DNA of 64,000 nt, taken from NCBI RefSeq assembly GCF_003569745.1, contig NZ_AP018498.1:1277001-1341000 (forward strand), given 5' to 3'. The stretch comes from Altererythrobacter sp. B11 (lineage in GTDB: Bacteria; Pseudomonadota; Alphaproteobacteria; Sphingomonadales; Sphingomonadaceae). Within the stretch, counting starts at the first letter, position 1; each line of letters opens with the position of its first letter. A program made the position numbers and the translations under genes. Below are positions 1 through 8,129 of this stretch, one piece after another. The notes beneath the pieces were generated by a model. That model did no database searches, was not told the origin of the DNA, and was given only the letters and a program-made list of their open reading frames with translations.

Positions 1-189
1 CGCGAACCGCTCGTGGCGGCGCAGCCCGGCGGCGGGAAGGGCGCGGGTGCCCGCGTCACGCCCGAGGGCGAGGCGGCGCTGGCTGCCTATCGCGCGTTGA
101 CGGCGCGGTTGGCGGGCGATCTGGCGGGGGACGCGCGCGATGCGCTGGAAGCGGCGATCCGCGACGAGCCGCTGCCGCCGGGAAGCTAG
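1..189 (+). CDS. C-terminal end of a ModE-type winged-helix regulator (partial)
   Basis: The frame is open from the window edge to TAG at 187-189. It encodes the last 62 residues of a protein whose start lies outside. The stretch GGGKGAGARVTPEGEAAL resembles the wing and following helix of the ModE N-terminal DNA-binding domain, usually a glycine-rich loop then L/V-T-P-E-G. Only this part is visible, so a molybdate-binding domain cannot be checked; many short ModE-like proteins lack it. The stop overlaps the end of the convergent alcohol dehydrogenase gene by 4 nt. The family assignment is fair; the ligand is unknown. Confidence 0.65.
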   Translation, partial: REPLVAAQPGGGKGAGARVTPEGEAALAAYRALTARLAGDLAGDARDALEAAIRDEPLPPGS

Positions 190-1187
190 GGCGCGATCAG
201 CACCTTGCATTGCCCGCTGCGCTGCTTGAGGCTTTCGAACACCGCCGGCACGTCATCCAGCGCGATCGTGTCGCTCACCAGCAGGCGCGGCTCGATGGCG
301 CCGGCGGCCAGCGCATCGAGCGCCGCGCGATATTCGGCCACGGTGAAGAAGGCGCTGGTGACGAGGCGCACCTCCTTGGACAGCATGGCGAAGCTGTTGA
401 AGGTATCGGGCCTGGTGCAGAGGCCGAGCAGCAGGATCGTACCGCGCGGGCGCAGCTGTTCCACCGCCTGCGCAACGAGGCCGGGCACGCCCACGCATTC
501 GAACACGATATCGGCCTTGCCACCCAGCGCCGCCTCCGCGCTGCCCACCGGATCGGCAGGATCGACCACGAACACATTCGCGCCCATGTCCAGCGCGCGC
601 TGCTGCTGGTGGTCGGCGATGTCCTGCACTGCCACCCGCCCCGCGCCGAAGCGCCGCGCCCAGAACGCCACCGCGAGGCCGATCGGGCCGGCGCCGAGCA
701 CCAGCACCCGGTCGCCGCTCTGCAGGCCGGACAGGTTCACGCCATGCAGCGCCACGGCCAGCGGTTCGATGATCGCGCCATCCGCCAGCGAGAGGCCTTG
801 CGGCAATTTCACGCATTGGTTGGGGCGGGTGAGGGCATATTCGGCATAGCCGCCGCCCTGCAGGCCGAAGCCGGCGCACCATTGCACCTCGCCCTTCCGG
901 CAATGCTCGCAGGTGCCGCAGCTCTTGAGCGGGATCACGGAGACGAGATCGCCCGTCTTCAGCCCCTCGACATCGGCTCCGGCCGCGACCACCTCGCCGG
1001 CGAATTCATGGCCCAGTATGTCACCGTGGCGGCAGCCATAGGCGGCGTCCTCGGTCATGTGGAGGTCGCTGCCGCAGATGCCGCAGCGGCCCACCTGCAC
1101 CACCACATCGCCGCGCGACGGGGTGGGGTCGGGCAGATCCTCCAGCGCGAGCGGCTGGTGCAGGGCCTGAAACGTCGCCGCCTTCAC
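186..1187 (-). CDS. Zinc-dependent medium-chain alcohol dehydrogenase
   Basis: This 333-aa MDR-superfamily dehydrogenase should oxidise an alcohol or polyol with NAD(P)+ in the cytoplasm. Catalytic zinc residues are visible in C35-GICGSD and in the GHE motif at about 59-61. The structural zinc lobe has four cysteines (C90, C93, C96, C104) in the usual CX2CX2CX7C spacing. A GxGxxG Rossmann loop (GAGPIGLAV) follows near residue 166. The start is a GTG placed 4 nt after the stop of the upstream dehydrogenase, so the two are probably cotranscribed as the last genes of the cupin/SDR cluster. Sorbitol/threonine-type dehydrogenases are the closest in layout; the substrate is not predictable. Confidence 0.88.
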   Translation of the reverse strand: MKAATFQALHQPLALEDLPDPTPSRGDVVVQVGRCGICGSDLHMTEDAAYGCRHGDILGHEFAGEVVAAGADVEGLKTGDLVSVIPLKSCGTCEHCRKGEVQWCAGFGLQGGGYAEYALTRPNQCVKLPQGLSLADGAIIEPLAVALHGVNLSGLQSGDRVLVLGAGPIGLAVAFWARRFGAGRVAVQDIADHQQQRALDMGANVFVVDPADPVGSAEAALGGKADIVFECVGVPGLVAQAVEQLRPRGTILLLGLCTRPDTFNSFAMLSKEVRLVTSAFFTVAEYRAALDALAAGAIEPRLLVSDTIALDDVPAVFESLKQRSGQCKVLIAP

Positions 1188-1191
1188 TGGG

Positions 1192-2310
1192 CTATTCCGT
1201 GCCGATCCGCAGCACCGGCTTCACCACCTCGCCGCTTTCGCTCGCTTCGATCGCCTCGTTGATCTCGTCGAATTCGAAATAGCGGATCAGCCGTTCGAAG
1301 GGGAAGCGGCCGGCGATGTGATGCTCGATCAGTTCGGGCAGGAAAGTCACCAGATCGCTGTCGCCGCCGAGGATGCCCATCACCCGGCGTCCGCCGCCCA
1401 TGAACTCCGCCTCGTTGAAGGTCAGCTGCGCGGCCGGATCGCTGGCGCCCACGATGCCGCAGATGCCCATCGGCGCCAGCAGCCCCCAGGCGCCCTGGAT
1501 CACCGTGTTGATGCCCGTGGTGTCGAAAGCATAGCCCAGCCCCTGCGGGCACAGCTCGCGGATCTTGCCCACCGCATCCTCGCGCGCGTTGAAGCTGTGC
1601 GTCGCGCCAAGTTCGCGCGCCAGGGCGAGGCGGCTCTCATGCACGTCCACCGCGATGATCGGGTCGGCGCCCGCGATCTTGGCCGCCATGATCGCGGCGA
1701 TGCCCACGGTGCCGGCGCCGAACACCGCAATGGGCAGCCCGGCGCGCACCTTCATCGCGCGCAACACGGCGCCCGCGCCGGTCATAAGGCCGCAGCCGAT
1801 CGGGGCCAGCCGCTCCAGCGGAATATCCGCCGCCGATGCGGGCACCTTCACCACATTGCGCTGATGCGCGATTGCCTGCGTGGCAAAGCTGGACTGGCCG
1901 AAGAAATTCGCATTCACCGGCTTGCCGTCACGATAGAGCGTGGCGCTGCCATCCGCGCGCGTGCCGGACCAATTGTGCGGAAAGAATTCGTAGCAATAGG
2001 TCGGCGCATCCACCGCGCAGCTGGGGCAATGGCCGCAGGAATTGAAGCTCATCACCACCCGGTCCCCCGGGGCGGCCACGGTCACATCGCTGCCCACCGC
2101 CTCCACGATCCCGGCGCCCTCATGCCCCAGCACCACCGGCAGGGGGACGGGCAGCTGCTCGTCCCGCACGGCGAGATCGGTGTGGCAGATGCCGCAGGCG
2201 ACCACGCGGATGCGCAGCTCGTCGGGCCGGAGATCGTCGAGAACCACATCTTCGATGCGGAAGGGTTCGGTGTTGCCGCGGCAGATCGCGGCCTGTGCAT
2301 GGATGTTCAC
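1192..2310 (-). CDS. Zinc-dependent aryl/benzyl-alcohol-type dehydrogenase
   Basis: This is a second MDR dehydrogenase, 372 aa, with a layout like aryl-alcohol dehydrogenases (XylB/AreB group) and class III enzymes. Catalytic zinc ligands are C39 in CGICHTD and H63-E64 in GHEGAG. Structural zinc cysteines are C92, C95, C98 and C106. An NAD-binding loop GAGTVGIAA is followed by IIAVDVHESR, where the acidic residue at the end of beta 2 favours NAD over NADP. The predicted start is GTG at 2308-2310. Four nt separate it from the following dehydrogenase and 48 nt from the upstream SDR. Aromatic alcohol oxidation is an inference from family resemblance. Confidence 0.87.
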   Translation of the reverse strand: MNIHAQAAICRGNTEPFRIEDVVLDDLRPDELRIRVVACGICHTDLAVRDEQLPVPLPVVLGHEGAGIVEAVGSDVTVAAPGDRVVMSFNSCGHCPSCAVDAPTYCYEFFPHNWSGTRADGSATLYRDGKPVNANFFGQSSFATQAIAHQRNVVKVPASAADIPLERLAPIGCGLMTGAGAVLRAMKVRAGLPIAVFGAGTVGIAAIMAAKIAGADPIIAVDVHESRLALARELGATHSFNAREDAVGKIRELCPQGLGYAFDTTGINTVIQGAWGLLAPMGICGIVGASDPAAQLTFNEAEFMGGGRRVMGILGGDSDLVTFLPELIEHHIAGRFPFERLIRYFEFDEINEAIEASESGEVVKPVLRIGTE

Positions 2311-2358
2311 TTGGATCTCGCTCTTGCTTGGGCAGCCATGGTGGGCGCTGTGGGCCAG

Positions 2359-3207
2359 TCAGTCCAGCGGCTTGATCGGGCCGAGCTGCATCCCCCCGTC
2401 GATCATCACATGCGCCCCGGTCATGTAGCTGCCGGCGTCGCTGGCAAGCAGCAGGGCGAGCGGCTTGATCTGGTAGGTTTCGGCCATCCGGCCTACCGGC
2501 ACCAGCTCGTCCCACGCTTTCTTTGCCGCGGGATTCTTCTTCACCCAGCCGTCGCCGATGTTGGTGACGAAGGGGCCGGGCGCGATCGCGTTCACGCGAA
2601 TACCATAGGCGGCCAGTTCATAGGCGGCGTGGCGCATGAAATGCTTCACGCCCGCCTTGGCGGCCATATAGGGCACGCCGACGATCGCCTCGTTCACTTC
2701 GGCCGCGTTGGAACTGGTGATGACGATGGAGCCGCCGCGTCGCCCGCCCCGCTGTTCGTTGGCCTTCATCGCCCGCGCTGCCTCGCGCACGGTGTGGAAG
2801 CAGCCGGTCAGATTGATGCCGATGGACTTGTCCCACCGGGCCTTGTCGTACACGTCGATCTGGCCATCCGGATTGCGCTTGCCTTCCGGGCTCCAGAAGC
2901 CGTTGCCCACGTCCAGCCCGGCATTGGCGAAGCAGATGTCCAGCCCGCCATACGCCGCCACATGCGCATCCACCGCGGCGGCCACCTGATCGAGATCGGC
3001 AATGTCGCAGGCTTCCCAGCGCACGTCGTAACCGGCATCCGCCAGCCGCTTCGTTTCGCGTTCCGCGCCTTCGGCATCGAGATCGGTCAGCGTAACCCGG
3101 GCGCCGGCTTCCGCCATGCATTCGGCATAGGCAAGGCCGAGGCCGGAGGCCGCACCCGTTACGAGCGCACTGCGCCCGGCGACGTTGAATTGATCGAGCG
3201 TTTTCAT
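2359..3207 (-). CDS. Short-chain dehydrogenase/reductase (SDR)
   Basis: This is a classical SDR of 282 aa. The cofactor motif is TGAASGLG at 17-24 and the N-A-G motif lies at about 94-97. Active-site residues are Ser165/166, Tyr180 and Lys184 (YxxxK). The DLD at the end of beta 2 suggests NAD(H). The start has a strong AGGAGG five nt upstream. It sits between the cupin genes and the dehydrogenase pair in one minus-strand run, so a ketone/alcohol interconversion in the same pathway is likely. There is an insert around residues 105-122 (SPEGKRNPDG region) before the active site. The substrate is unknown. Confidence 0.9.
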   Translation of the reverse strand: MKTLDQFNVAGRSALVTGAASGLGLAYAECMAEAGARVTLTDLDAEGAERETKRLADAGYDVRWEACDIADLDQVAAAVDAHVAAYGGLDICFANAGLDVGNGFWSPEGKRNPDGQIDVYDKARWDKSIGINLTGCFHTVREAARAMKANEQRGGRRGGSIVITSSNAAEVNEAIVGVPYMAAKAGVKHFMRHAAYELAAYGIRVNAIAPGPFVTNIGDGWVKKNPAAKKAWDELVPVGRMAETYQIKPLALLLASDAGSYMTGAHVMIDGGMQLGPIKPLD

Positions 3208-3258
3208 GGATCCTCCTGCTCGCTCACAGGCAGGCGGCTGCCCGCCGGGAAGAGCGCC

Positions 3259-3798
3259 TTACAGATAGAGCTTGGGATTGATCGGCAGGCCCTGTTCGCG
3301 GCAGTAGCTTTCGTAGTGGTTCATCATCCACCACACATCCACCGTCTCGATGAAATTGGCCTTGTCGTCATAGAATTCGATCGGCCCGGTCATCCAGCCG
3401 AACAGCTTGCAGCCATCGGGGTGCTCCGTCACCAGCGTGTGGCTTTCGCCGGGGACTTCCAGGATCAGGCCGCCCGGCGTCGCCACCCAGTCATATTCCA
3501 GATACCGCACCGAGCCGGTGATGCAGACCATGGTCACGGTGCCGCGGTGGAAATGGGTGCCGATCGTGCCCGGTCCCTTCATCCACAGGATGTTGGAATA
3601 GGCGTTCTGCCGCACATCGAAGGACAAGTGCTTGATCGCCGCCGCTTCGCCGAAGGGAACCCACGGGCTGTCGGCATCGCTTTCCATGTCGATATAGCGG
3701 CCGCCGGGGGATCGCTGCGCCACCAGATCCTTGTAGTTGAAGGGAACGTCCACGATTTCCTTCACCGTGGAGGGCGGGGCCTTCATCACGCTTGCCAT
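3259..3798 (-). CDS. Cupin, 2,4'-dihydroxyacetophenone dioxygenase family (copy 1)
   Basis: This is a single-domain cupin of 179 aa. H82 and H84 in THFHRG and H120 in PGESHTLV form a probable three-histidine metal site; the glutamate common in other cupins is absent after HxH. This pattern and the flanking sequence match the dihydroxyacetophenone dioxygenase (DAD) family, whose founder cleaves the bond between two carbon atoms next to an aromatic ketone using Fe(II) and O2. It lies 13 nt after a paralogous cupin and 51 nt before the SDR. GGAG precedes the ATG by 8 nt. Many family members have no known substrate, so oxidative cleavage is an inference. Confidence 0.82.
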   Translation of the reverse strand: MASVMKAPPSTVKEIVDVPFNYKDLVAQRSPGGRYIDMESDADSPWVPFGEAAAIKHLSFDVRQNAYSNILWMKGPGTIGTHFHRGTVTMVCITGSVRYLEYDWVATPGGLILEVPGESHTLVTEHPDGCKLFGWMTGPIEFYDDKANFIETVDVWWMMNHYESYCREQGLPINPKLYL

Positions 3799-3811
3799 CG
3801 CTTCTCTCCGT

Positions 3812-4354
3812 TCAGCGGATCAGCGTATCGAGATGGTCGGGCAGGCCGACCGAGTCATAATGCGCGCGGGCATCCTTCATATAGTCGAACACGTCATAAT
3901 GGCCGACCGAATTGCCCTGTTCGTCCAGCCACATCAGCGGGCCGGACACGACGAAGAAGACCTTCATCGGATCGGGATGCTCATAGGAGACGAGCGTGTG
4001 GCTTTCCCCCGGCGTCTCGAAGATGAAATCGCCCGCCGTGGCCGTCCAGTCATGCTCCAGATAGGCCCACTTGCCGCTGATCGTGTAGGCCCAGATGGGC
4101 TTGGGGTGATAGTGGCGGTTCACGATGCAGGGCTTCTCCGCCATCAGCACGTCGGCCCACATGTTGAGCGTGGGGCTGATCCACACCGGCTTCGAATAGA
4201 CGCCTTCCACCTGTGGCCGGCCGATGGGCACCCACAGGCGTTCGTCCCCCTCGGCGATCTTGGCCATATAGGCTTCCGGCATCGCGCCCGGCCGCAGCGC
4301 GTGCGGCACGGGCGGCGTGCCCTTCCAGGGCTCTGTCGTGGGGGCTTCGGGCAT
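3812..4354 (-). CDS. Cupin, 2,4'-dihydroxyacetophenone dioxygenase family (copy 2)
   Basis: This 180-aa paralogue of the next gene has the same architecture and the same three histidines: H81 and H83 in RHYHPK, and H119 in PGESHTLV. The C-terminal part (DVFDYMKDARAHYDSVGL) also aligns with copy 1. Two tandem cupins could form a hetero-oligomer or act on successive intermediates. The ATG is preceded by GGAGAG. It is the first gene downstream of the TonB receptor, 87 nt after it, with a hairpin between them, and probably leads the enzyme part of the operon. Confidence 0.82.
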   Translation of the reverse strand: MPEAPTTEPWKGTPPVPHALRPGAMPEAYMAKIAEGDERLWVPIGRPQVEGVYSKPVWISPTLNMWADVLMAEKPCIVNRHYHPKPIWAYTISGKWAYLEHDWTATAGDFIFETPGESHTLVSYEHPDPMKVFFVVSGPLMWLDEQGNSVGHYDVFDYMKDARAHYDSVGLPDHLDTLIR

Positions 4355-4393
4355 GATCTCTCCAACTTACTCGTATAATCATTCGCAAGGCGC

Positions 4394-4419
4394 GGGGGCG
4401 GCCTTTGCGGCCTGCCCCC
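4394..4419. terminator. Hairpin between TonB receptor and cupin genes
   Basis: GGGGGC plus GGCC pair with GGCC plus GCCCCC around a TTTGC loop, with one bulged T. It follows the TonB receptor stop in the minus direction. No T-tract follows, so it could be an attenuator or an mRNA-stabilising structure rather than a full terminator. Confidence 0.4.
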
Positions 4420-4441
4420 TCCCGTTAAACCACGGCCGGCT

Positions 4442-6952
4442 TCAGAATTCGAAGCCGATCCGCGCGTACCATTCGGCCGGGCGGCTGTAGGTGCCGTAGA
4501 TCACCCCGCCGCCGATCTGCGCCTGGCCGGTAACCAGATAACGCTCGTCGGTCAGGTTGGTCCCGCCCACGGTCAGATTCCAATTGCCGTGATCGGGCTC
4601 GTAACTGACGCTGGCATTGATGATGTCGGTGGACGGGCGCAGCAGCAGGATGGTGCCTTCCGTGTCGTTGCGCATGCCGGTGGTGTGCGTCCAGTCCGCC
4701 AGCATCACGAGGGAACCGCTGCCGATCGGCACTTCCAGCCGCGGGGCGATGTTGATCTTCCAGTCGGGCGCCTTGGGCAGATCCGCACCGGAGAACACGC
4801 CCAGTTGCAGATCGCTGGGCGGCACCTGCGCCGGCGTATCGACATTGGTGTAATAGGCATCGAGATAGCCGACCGACGCGGTGATGGTGAAATTGTCCGC
4901 CGGTGCGGCCTGCGCCTCCAGCTCGAAGCCCTTGATGCGGGCATTGCCGGCATTTTTCACCGTGGGCGAGACGCCTTCCTGGAAGTTCAGCTGGATGCCT
5001 TCATACTTGGTGGAGAAAGCCGCCAGATTGAGCTGCAGCCGCCGGTCGATGAGCGTGGACTTGATGCCCGCTTCCCAGGTTTCCGCCTGCTCTTCGCCGA
5101 AGGTCGGCGCCACCGGGAGCGGGTTGGACAGGCGCGTGGTCCAGCCGCCCGTCTTGTAGCCCTGGCTGAAGGAGCCATAGACCATCACGTCTTCCGTCGG
5201 GTAAACCTGCACGCCCGCCTTGAAGGAGAAGTCCTTGAAGTCCTGGTCGTTGGGTTCGAGTGGATAGTAGCGGAAGGGCTGGCTCGGGATCGGGAAGCCC
5301 AACGCCGCTGCGCAGGCTTCGCTCGGCAGGCCGTCCGGGCCGGTCTCCATGCAGCCGGCCAACTTGTAGTTGATGCCGTTCACGTCCGACTGGGCGCCGA
5401 CGTAGCTTTTGTCTTCCTTCGTCCAGCGGCCGCCCAGCGTGAAGCCGATCAGGTCCGAAACACGCCAGTCCACCTGCCCGAAGGCGGCATAGGCGGTGGT
5501 GTCCACCGTGCCCGGCCCGTCCACCTGCAGCAGCCCGCCCGCGAAGGTCACGAAGTCGCGCAGGTCGCCCTTCTCGTTGAAGATATAGCCGCCGACGACG
5601 AAGTTCAGCGCATCGTCCAGCGCGGAGCCGGTGAGCTGCACTTCCTCGCTCCACTGCTCCTGCTTCACGGTGAAGCTGGTCTGCAGGACGGGCAGGGGGG
5701 AGTTATCGAGGTCGACACCGGCCGCGAAGTCGATCTTCCGATAGGAGGAGATGGATTTCAGCATCAGGTCCGGCGTCAGATCATATTCGAGATCCAGCGC
5801 GACGCCGCCTTGCTCCAGCTTGGAGAAGTTGTTGCCGGTGGCATAGGTCTTGTCGATATCGGTGTTGACCCAGCGATCGTCGATCGGGGCGACGTCGTTC
5901 AGCGGATCGCCGTCCACGTTGCGGCTGCCGAGCCCGGCGATGGTGTTGTATCCCGCCGTGCTGCTGCGCGGTCCGCAGACATTGCTGAGATCGCCCACCG
6001 GGCTGGCGGCGATCTGCGCCGGGGTGGAATTGATGCAGGTGTTGTAGAGGAAGGCGAAGAAGGCGCCGGGATTGTCGTCGAGGATATCGAGCACGGTGTT
6101 CGCGGTCGATTCCTGGTCGATCTTGGTGAAGTCGCCCGTCAGCGTGGCGCGCAGCGCGCCGCCATCGTCCCACCGCAGCTTGCCGCGCAGGTTCCAGTTG
6201 TCATCGCCGCCCTGCTTGCTGGCATTCTGATAGCCGGCCGCCGGGAACAGCTCCCAGGAATCGTAATCGCCAGCATCGCCGGGGTAAGCCACGCGCTTCT
6301 GGTAGCCTTCGCGCTTCAGCATGCCGAATGCTAGGGAGGAGGACAGGCCCTTGGTGATCGGCAGTTCGATCATCCCGCGCACCTGCATCCGTTCGAAGCT
6401 GCCCACGGTGAGGTCGCCCGTCACGCGGAACTCGTCGCCCGGGTTGCGGGTGACGATTGAAATTGCGCCGCCGATGGTGTTGCGGCCGAACAGCGTACCC
6501 TGTGGGCCTTTCAGAATTTCGATCCGCTCCACATCGAGTAGATCCTGATTGGCGCCGATCGAGCGGCCGAGATAGACGCCGTCGAGATAGACACCCACCG
6601 CGGGGTCGATGTTGAAGGCGAAGTCGCTGGACCCGATGCCGCGGATCGTGGCGCCCAAAACGGCGCTGGAGCCGGAGAAGGGCGTCGATGCGTCCAGCGT
6701 CACGTTGGGGGTAATGGCGGAGAGCGCGGAGACGTTGCCCACGGCCCGTTCCTGCAGCGCTTCGGCGTCGAAGGCGCTGATCGCGATCGGCACGTCCTGC
6801 ACGTCTTCCGCGCGCTTCTGTGCCGTCACCACGATCTCGCGGATACCGCCGGAGGCTTCCTCCGGCGCTGCCTCGGTCTGACTGTCCTGCGCATGGGCGG
6901 GCACGGCCATGGCGAAAGCCAGCGCGGCCAGCGAAACCTGCGTGATTCTCAT
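4442..6952 (-). CDS. TonB-dependent outer-membrane receptor
   Basis: This 836-aa receptor starts at ATG 6952, where GGGAG lies about 9 nt upstream; the open frame runs further 5' but that part does not look coding. A Sec signal ends at AHA-Q near residue 22. A plug domain begins with REIVVTAQKR and contains the family motifs GVYLDGVYLGR and EILKGPQGTLFGRN. The rest is beta-barrel ending in aromatic F-E-F. It should import a substrate across the outer membrane using TonB-ExbBD energy. Position between an AraC regulator and the cupin/SDR/ADH genes suggests that it imports the substrate of that pathway. Confidence 0.95.
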   Translation of the reverse strand: MRITQVSLAALAFAMAVPAHAQDSQTEAAPEEASGGIREIVVTAQKRAEDVQDVPIAISAFDAEALQERAVGNVSALSAITPNVTLDASTPFSGSSAVLGATIRGIGSSDFAFNIDPAVGVYLDGVYLGRSIGANQDLLDVERIEILKGPQGTLFGRNTIGGAISIVTRNPGDEFRVTGDLTVGSFERMQVRGMIELPITKGLSSSLAFGMLKREGYQKRVAYPGDAGDYDSWELFPAAGYQNASKQGGDDNWNLRGKLRWDDGGALRATLTGDFTKIDQESTANTVLDILDDNPGAFFAFLYNTCINSTPAQIAASPVGDLSNVCGPRSSTAGYNTIAGLGSRNVDGDPLNDVAPIDDRWVNTDIDKTYATGNNFSKLEQGGVALDLEYDLTPDLMLKSISSYRKIDFAAGVDLDNSPLPVLQTSFTVKQEQWSEEVQLTGSALDDALNFVVGGYIFNEKGDLRDFVTFAGGLLQVDGPGTVDTTAYAAFGQVDWRVSDLIGFTLGGRWTKEDKSYVGAQSDVNGINYKLAGCMETGPDGLPSEACAAALGFPIPSQPFRYYPLEPNDQDFKDFSFKAGVQVYPTEDVMVYGSFSQGYKTGGWTTRLSNPLPVAPTFGEEQAETWEAGIKSTLIDRRLQLNLAAFSTKYEGIQLNFQEGVSPTVKNAGNARIKGFELEAQAAPADNFTITASVGYLDAYYTNVDTPAQVPPSDLQLGVFSGADLPKAPDWKINIAPRLEVPIGSGSLVMLADWTHTTGMRNDTEGTILLLRPSTDIINASVSYEPDHGNWNLTVGGTNLTDERYLVTGQAQIGGGVIYGTYSRPAEWYARIGFEF

Positions 6953-7112
6953 GATTGTTCTCCCAAACACATGCGATTCGTCTTTTTTATCGGCCGCGCA
7001 TGTCGGCACTTCTGTGCACGATAGTCCAATGGTGCGCGCCACGCTTGCACTGGCGCGCAGCAGGGCAGGACAGCGGCGCAAGCAGGGCGGGCGCCGTCCT
7101 CTCACGGCCGCG
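6953..7112 (-). promoter_or_regulatory. Upstream region of the TonB receptor, likely AraC target
   Basis: These 160 nt separate the AraC gene from the receptor start. They contain the receptor Shine-Dalgarno sequence and a short inverted repeat, GCAC-TTCT-GTGC. No confident -35/-10 pair was found. That the adjacent AraC protein acts here is inferred from gene order. Confidence 0.3.
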
Positions 7113-8057
7113 CTAATGCGCGTGCCGCGCCAGCCGCCACTCGCGGGGGGAGGCGCCGTATTTCTGCCGGAAGCAGCGCGTGAAATAGGCGCTGTCGTTG
7201 AAGCCATGGGCAAAGGCGATGTCGGTGATCGTCGCGCCCGGCTCTGCGATCAGCCGCTCCGCCGCGCGCTTCAGCCGACGCTCCAGGATGGCTGCCGAAG
7301 GCGTGGTGCCGGCGCGGGCGAACAGGTTCTGCACCGTACGCACGGAGGTGCCGAGTTCGGCCGCGATGGAACCGGTGTTCAGATCGGGGTCGGCGAGGCC
7401 CGCGTCGACCACCGCGCAGGCCTGCCGCCACAGCGGGGCATCCTGCCGCCCTCCATCGCTGGTGCCGTGGCGCGCGTCGCGGATCGCCATGGCGGCCAGA
7501 TCGTAGAACACGCGGCTGATCCCCTCGCTCCATTCGGGATCTTCGCTGGCAGCCTCCGCCTGGCGCCAGAGCGACAGGAGGAAATCGTTGAACACGCGCG
7601 CGGCCGGCGAGTGGCCCGAGAGGCGCTGGGCCAGCGCGTCGTCCAGATCGGGAATCCGCTCCTGCAGGGCCTGCCGCGGGAATTCCACCACCATCATCTC
7701 GTGGGCCGACAGGTCGAAGTGGTAGGGGCTGTGCGGCGATCCGATCACGAAGTCGCCCGGTTCCAGCCGCGTTTCGCGCCCCCGTTGGGTGTGCTGCCCG
7801 GTTCCGCGCCACTGCATGTGCATGATCACCCGCTCTTCCACCCGGTCGAGCGGGCGGCGACCGACCGAGGCCTGGACGGAGCGCGTGCGGATCATGTCGA
7901 GATCGCCGACACTCCAGCTCCACATCTCGCCTTCGAAACGGTGGCGTTCAGCATTCACGAAGGTGCCGCAGAACACCTCGTCGGCCACGGTATTCCAGTA
8001 TCGCAGCCGATCATCGACAGCGATGCCGGACGTTGCGAATCTTGCGATCACGGCCAT
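7113..8057 (-). CDS. AraC-family transcriptional regulator
   Basis: This 314-aa protein starts at ATG 8057 (GGGAG about 10 nt upstream), not at the more distal in-frame start 13 codons earlier. The N-terminal half is a cupin-like ligand domain of the AraC_binding_2 type (EPGDFVIGSPHSPYHF). The C-terminal ~100 residues carry two helix-turn-helix motifs: IAAELGTSVRTVQNLFARAG, then ITDIAFAHGFNDSAYFTRCF, the classic AraC signature. It is flanked by an MFS transporter and a TonB receptor on the same strand and probably regulates this catabolic cluster in response to the substrate or an intermediate. Confidence 0.92.
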   Translation of the reverse strand: MAVIARFATSGIAVDDRLRYWNTVADEVFCGTFVNAERHRFEGEMWSWSVGDLDMIRTRSVQASVGRRPLDRVEERVIMHMQWRGTGQHTQRGRETRLEPGDFVIGSPHSPYHFDLSAHEMMVVEFPRQALQERIPDLDDALAQRLSGHSPAARVFNDFLLSLWRQAEAASEDPEWSEGISRVFYDLAAMAIRDARHGTSDGGRQDAPLWRQACAVVDAGLADPDLNTGSIAAELGTSVRTVQNLFARAGTTPSAAILERRLKRAAERLIAEPGATITDIAFAHGFNDSAYFTRCFRQKYGASPREWRLARHAH

Positions 8058-8129
8058 TGGACATTCACTCCCTGCAACAGACCTCCCCCTGTGCATTTCA
8101 TGTCCCGCCCTGGCGGCGTGTGCCGGCGC

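Noticed and set aside
1318-4026. Plus-strand frame of about 900 codons across the dehydrogenase/cupin genes
   Set aside because: It is antisense to four genes with clear active-site motifs, and its composition is typical of a shadow frame.
4589-6334. Plus-strand frame of about 580 codons opposite the 836-aa receptor
   Set aside because: Same reason: antisense shadow of a TonB receptor.
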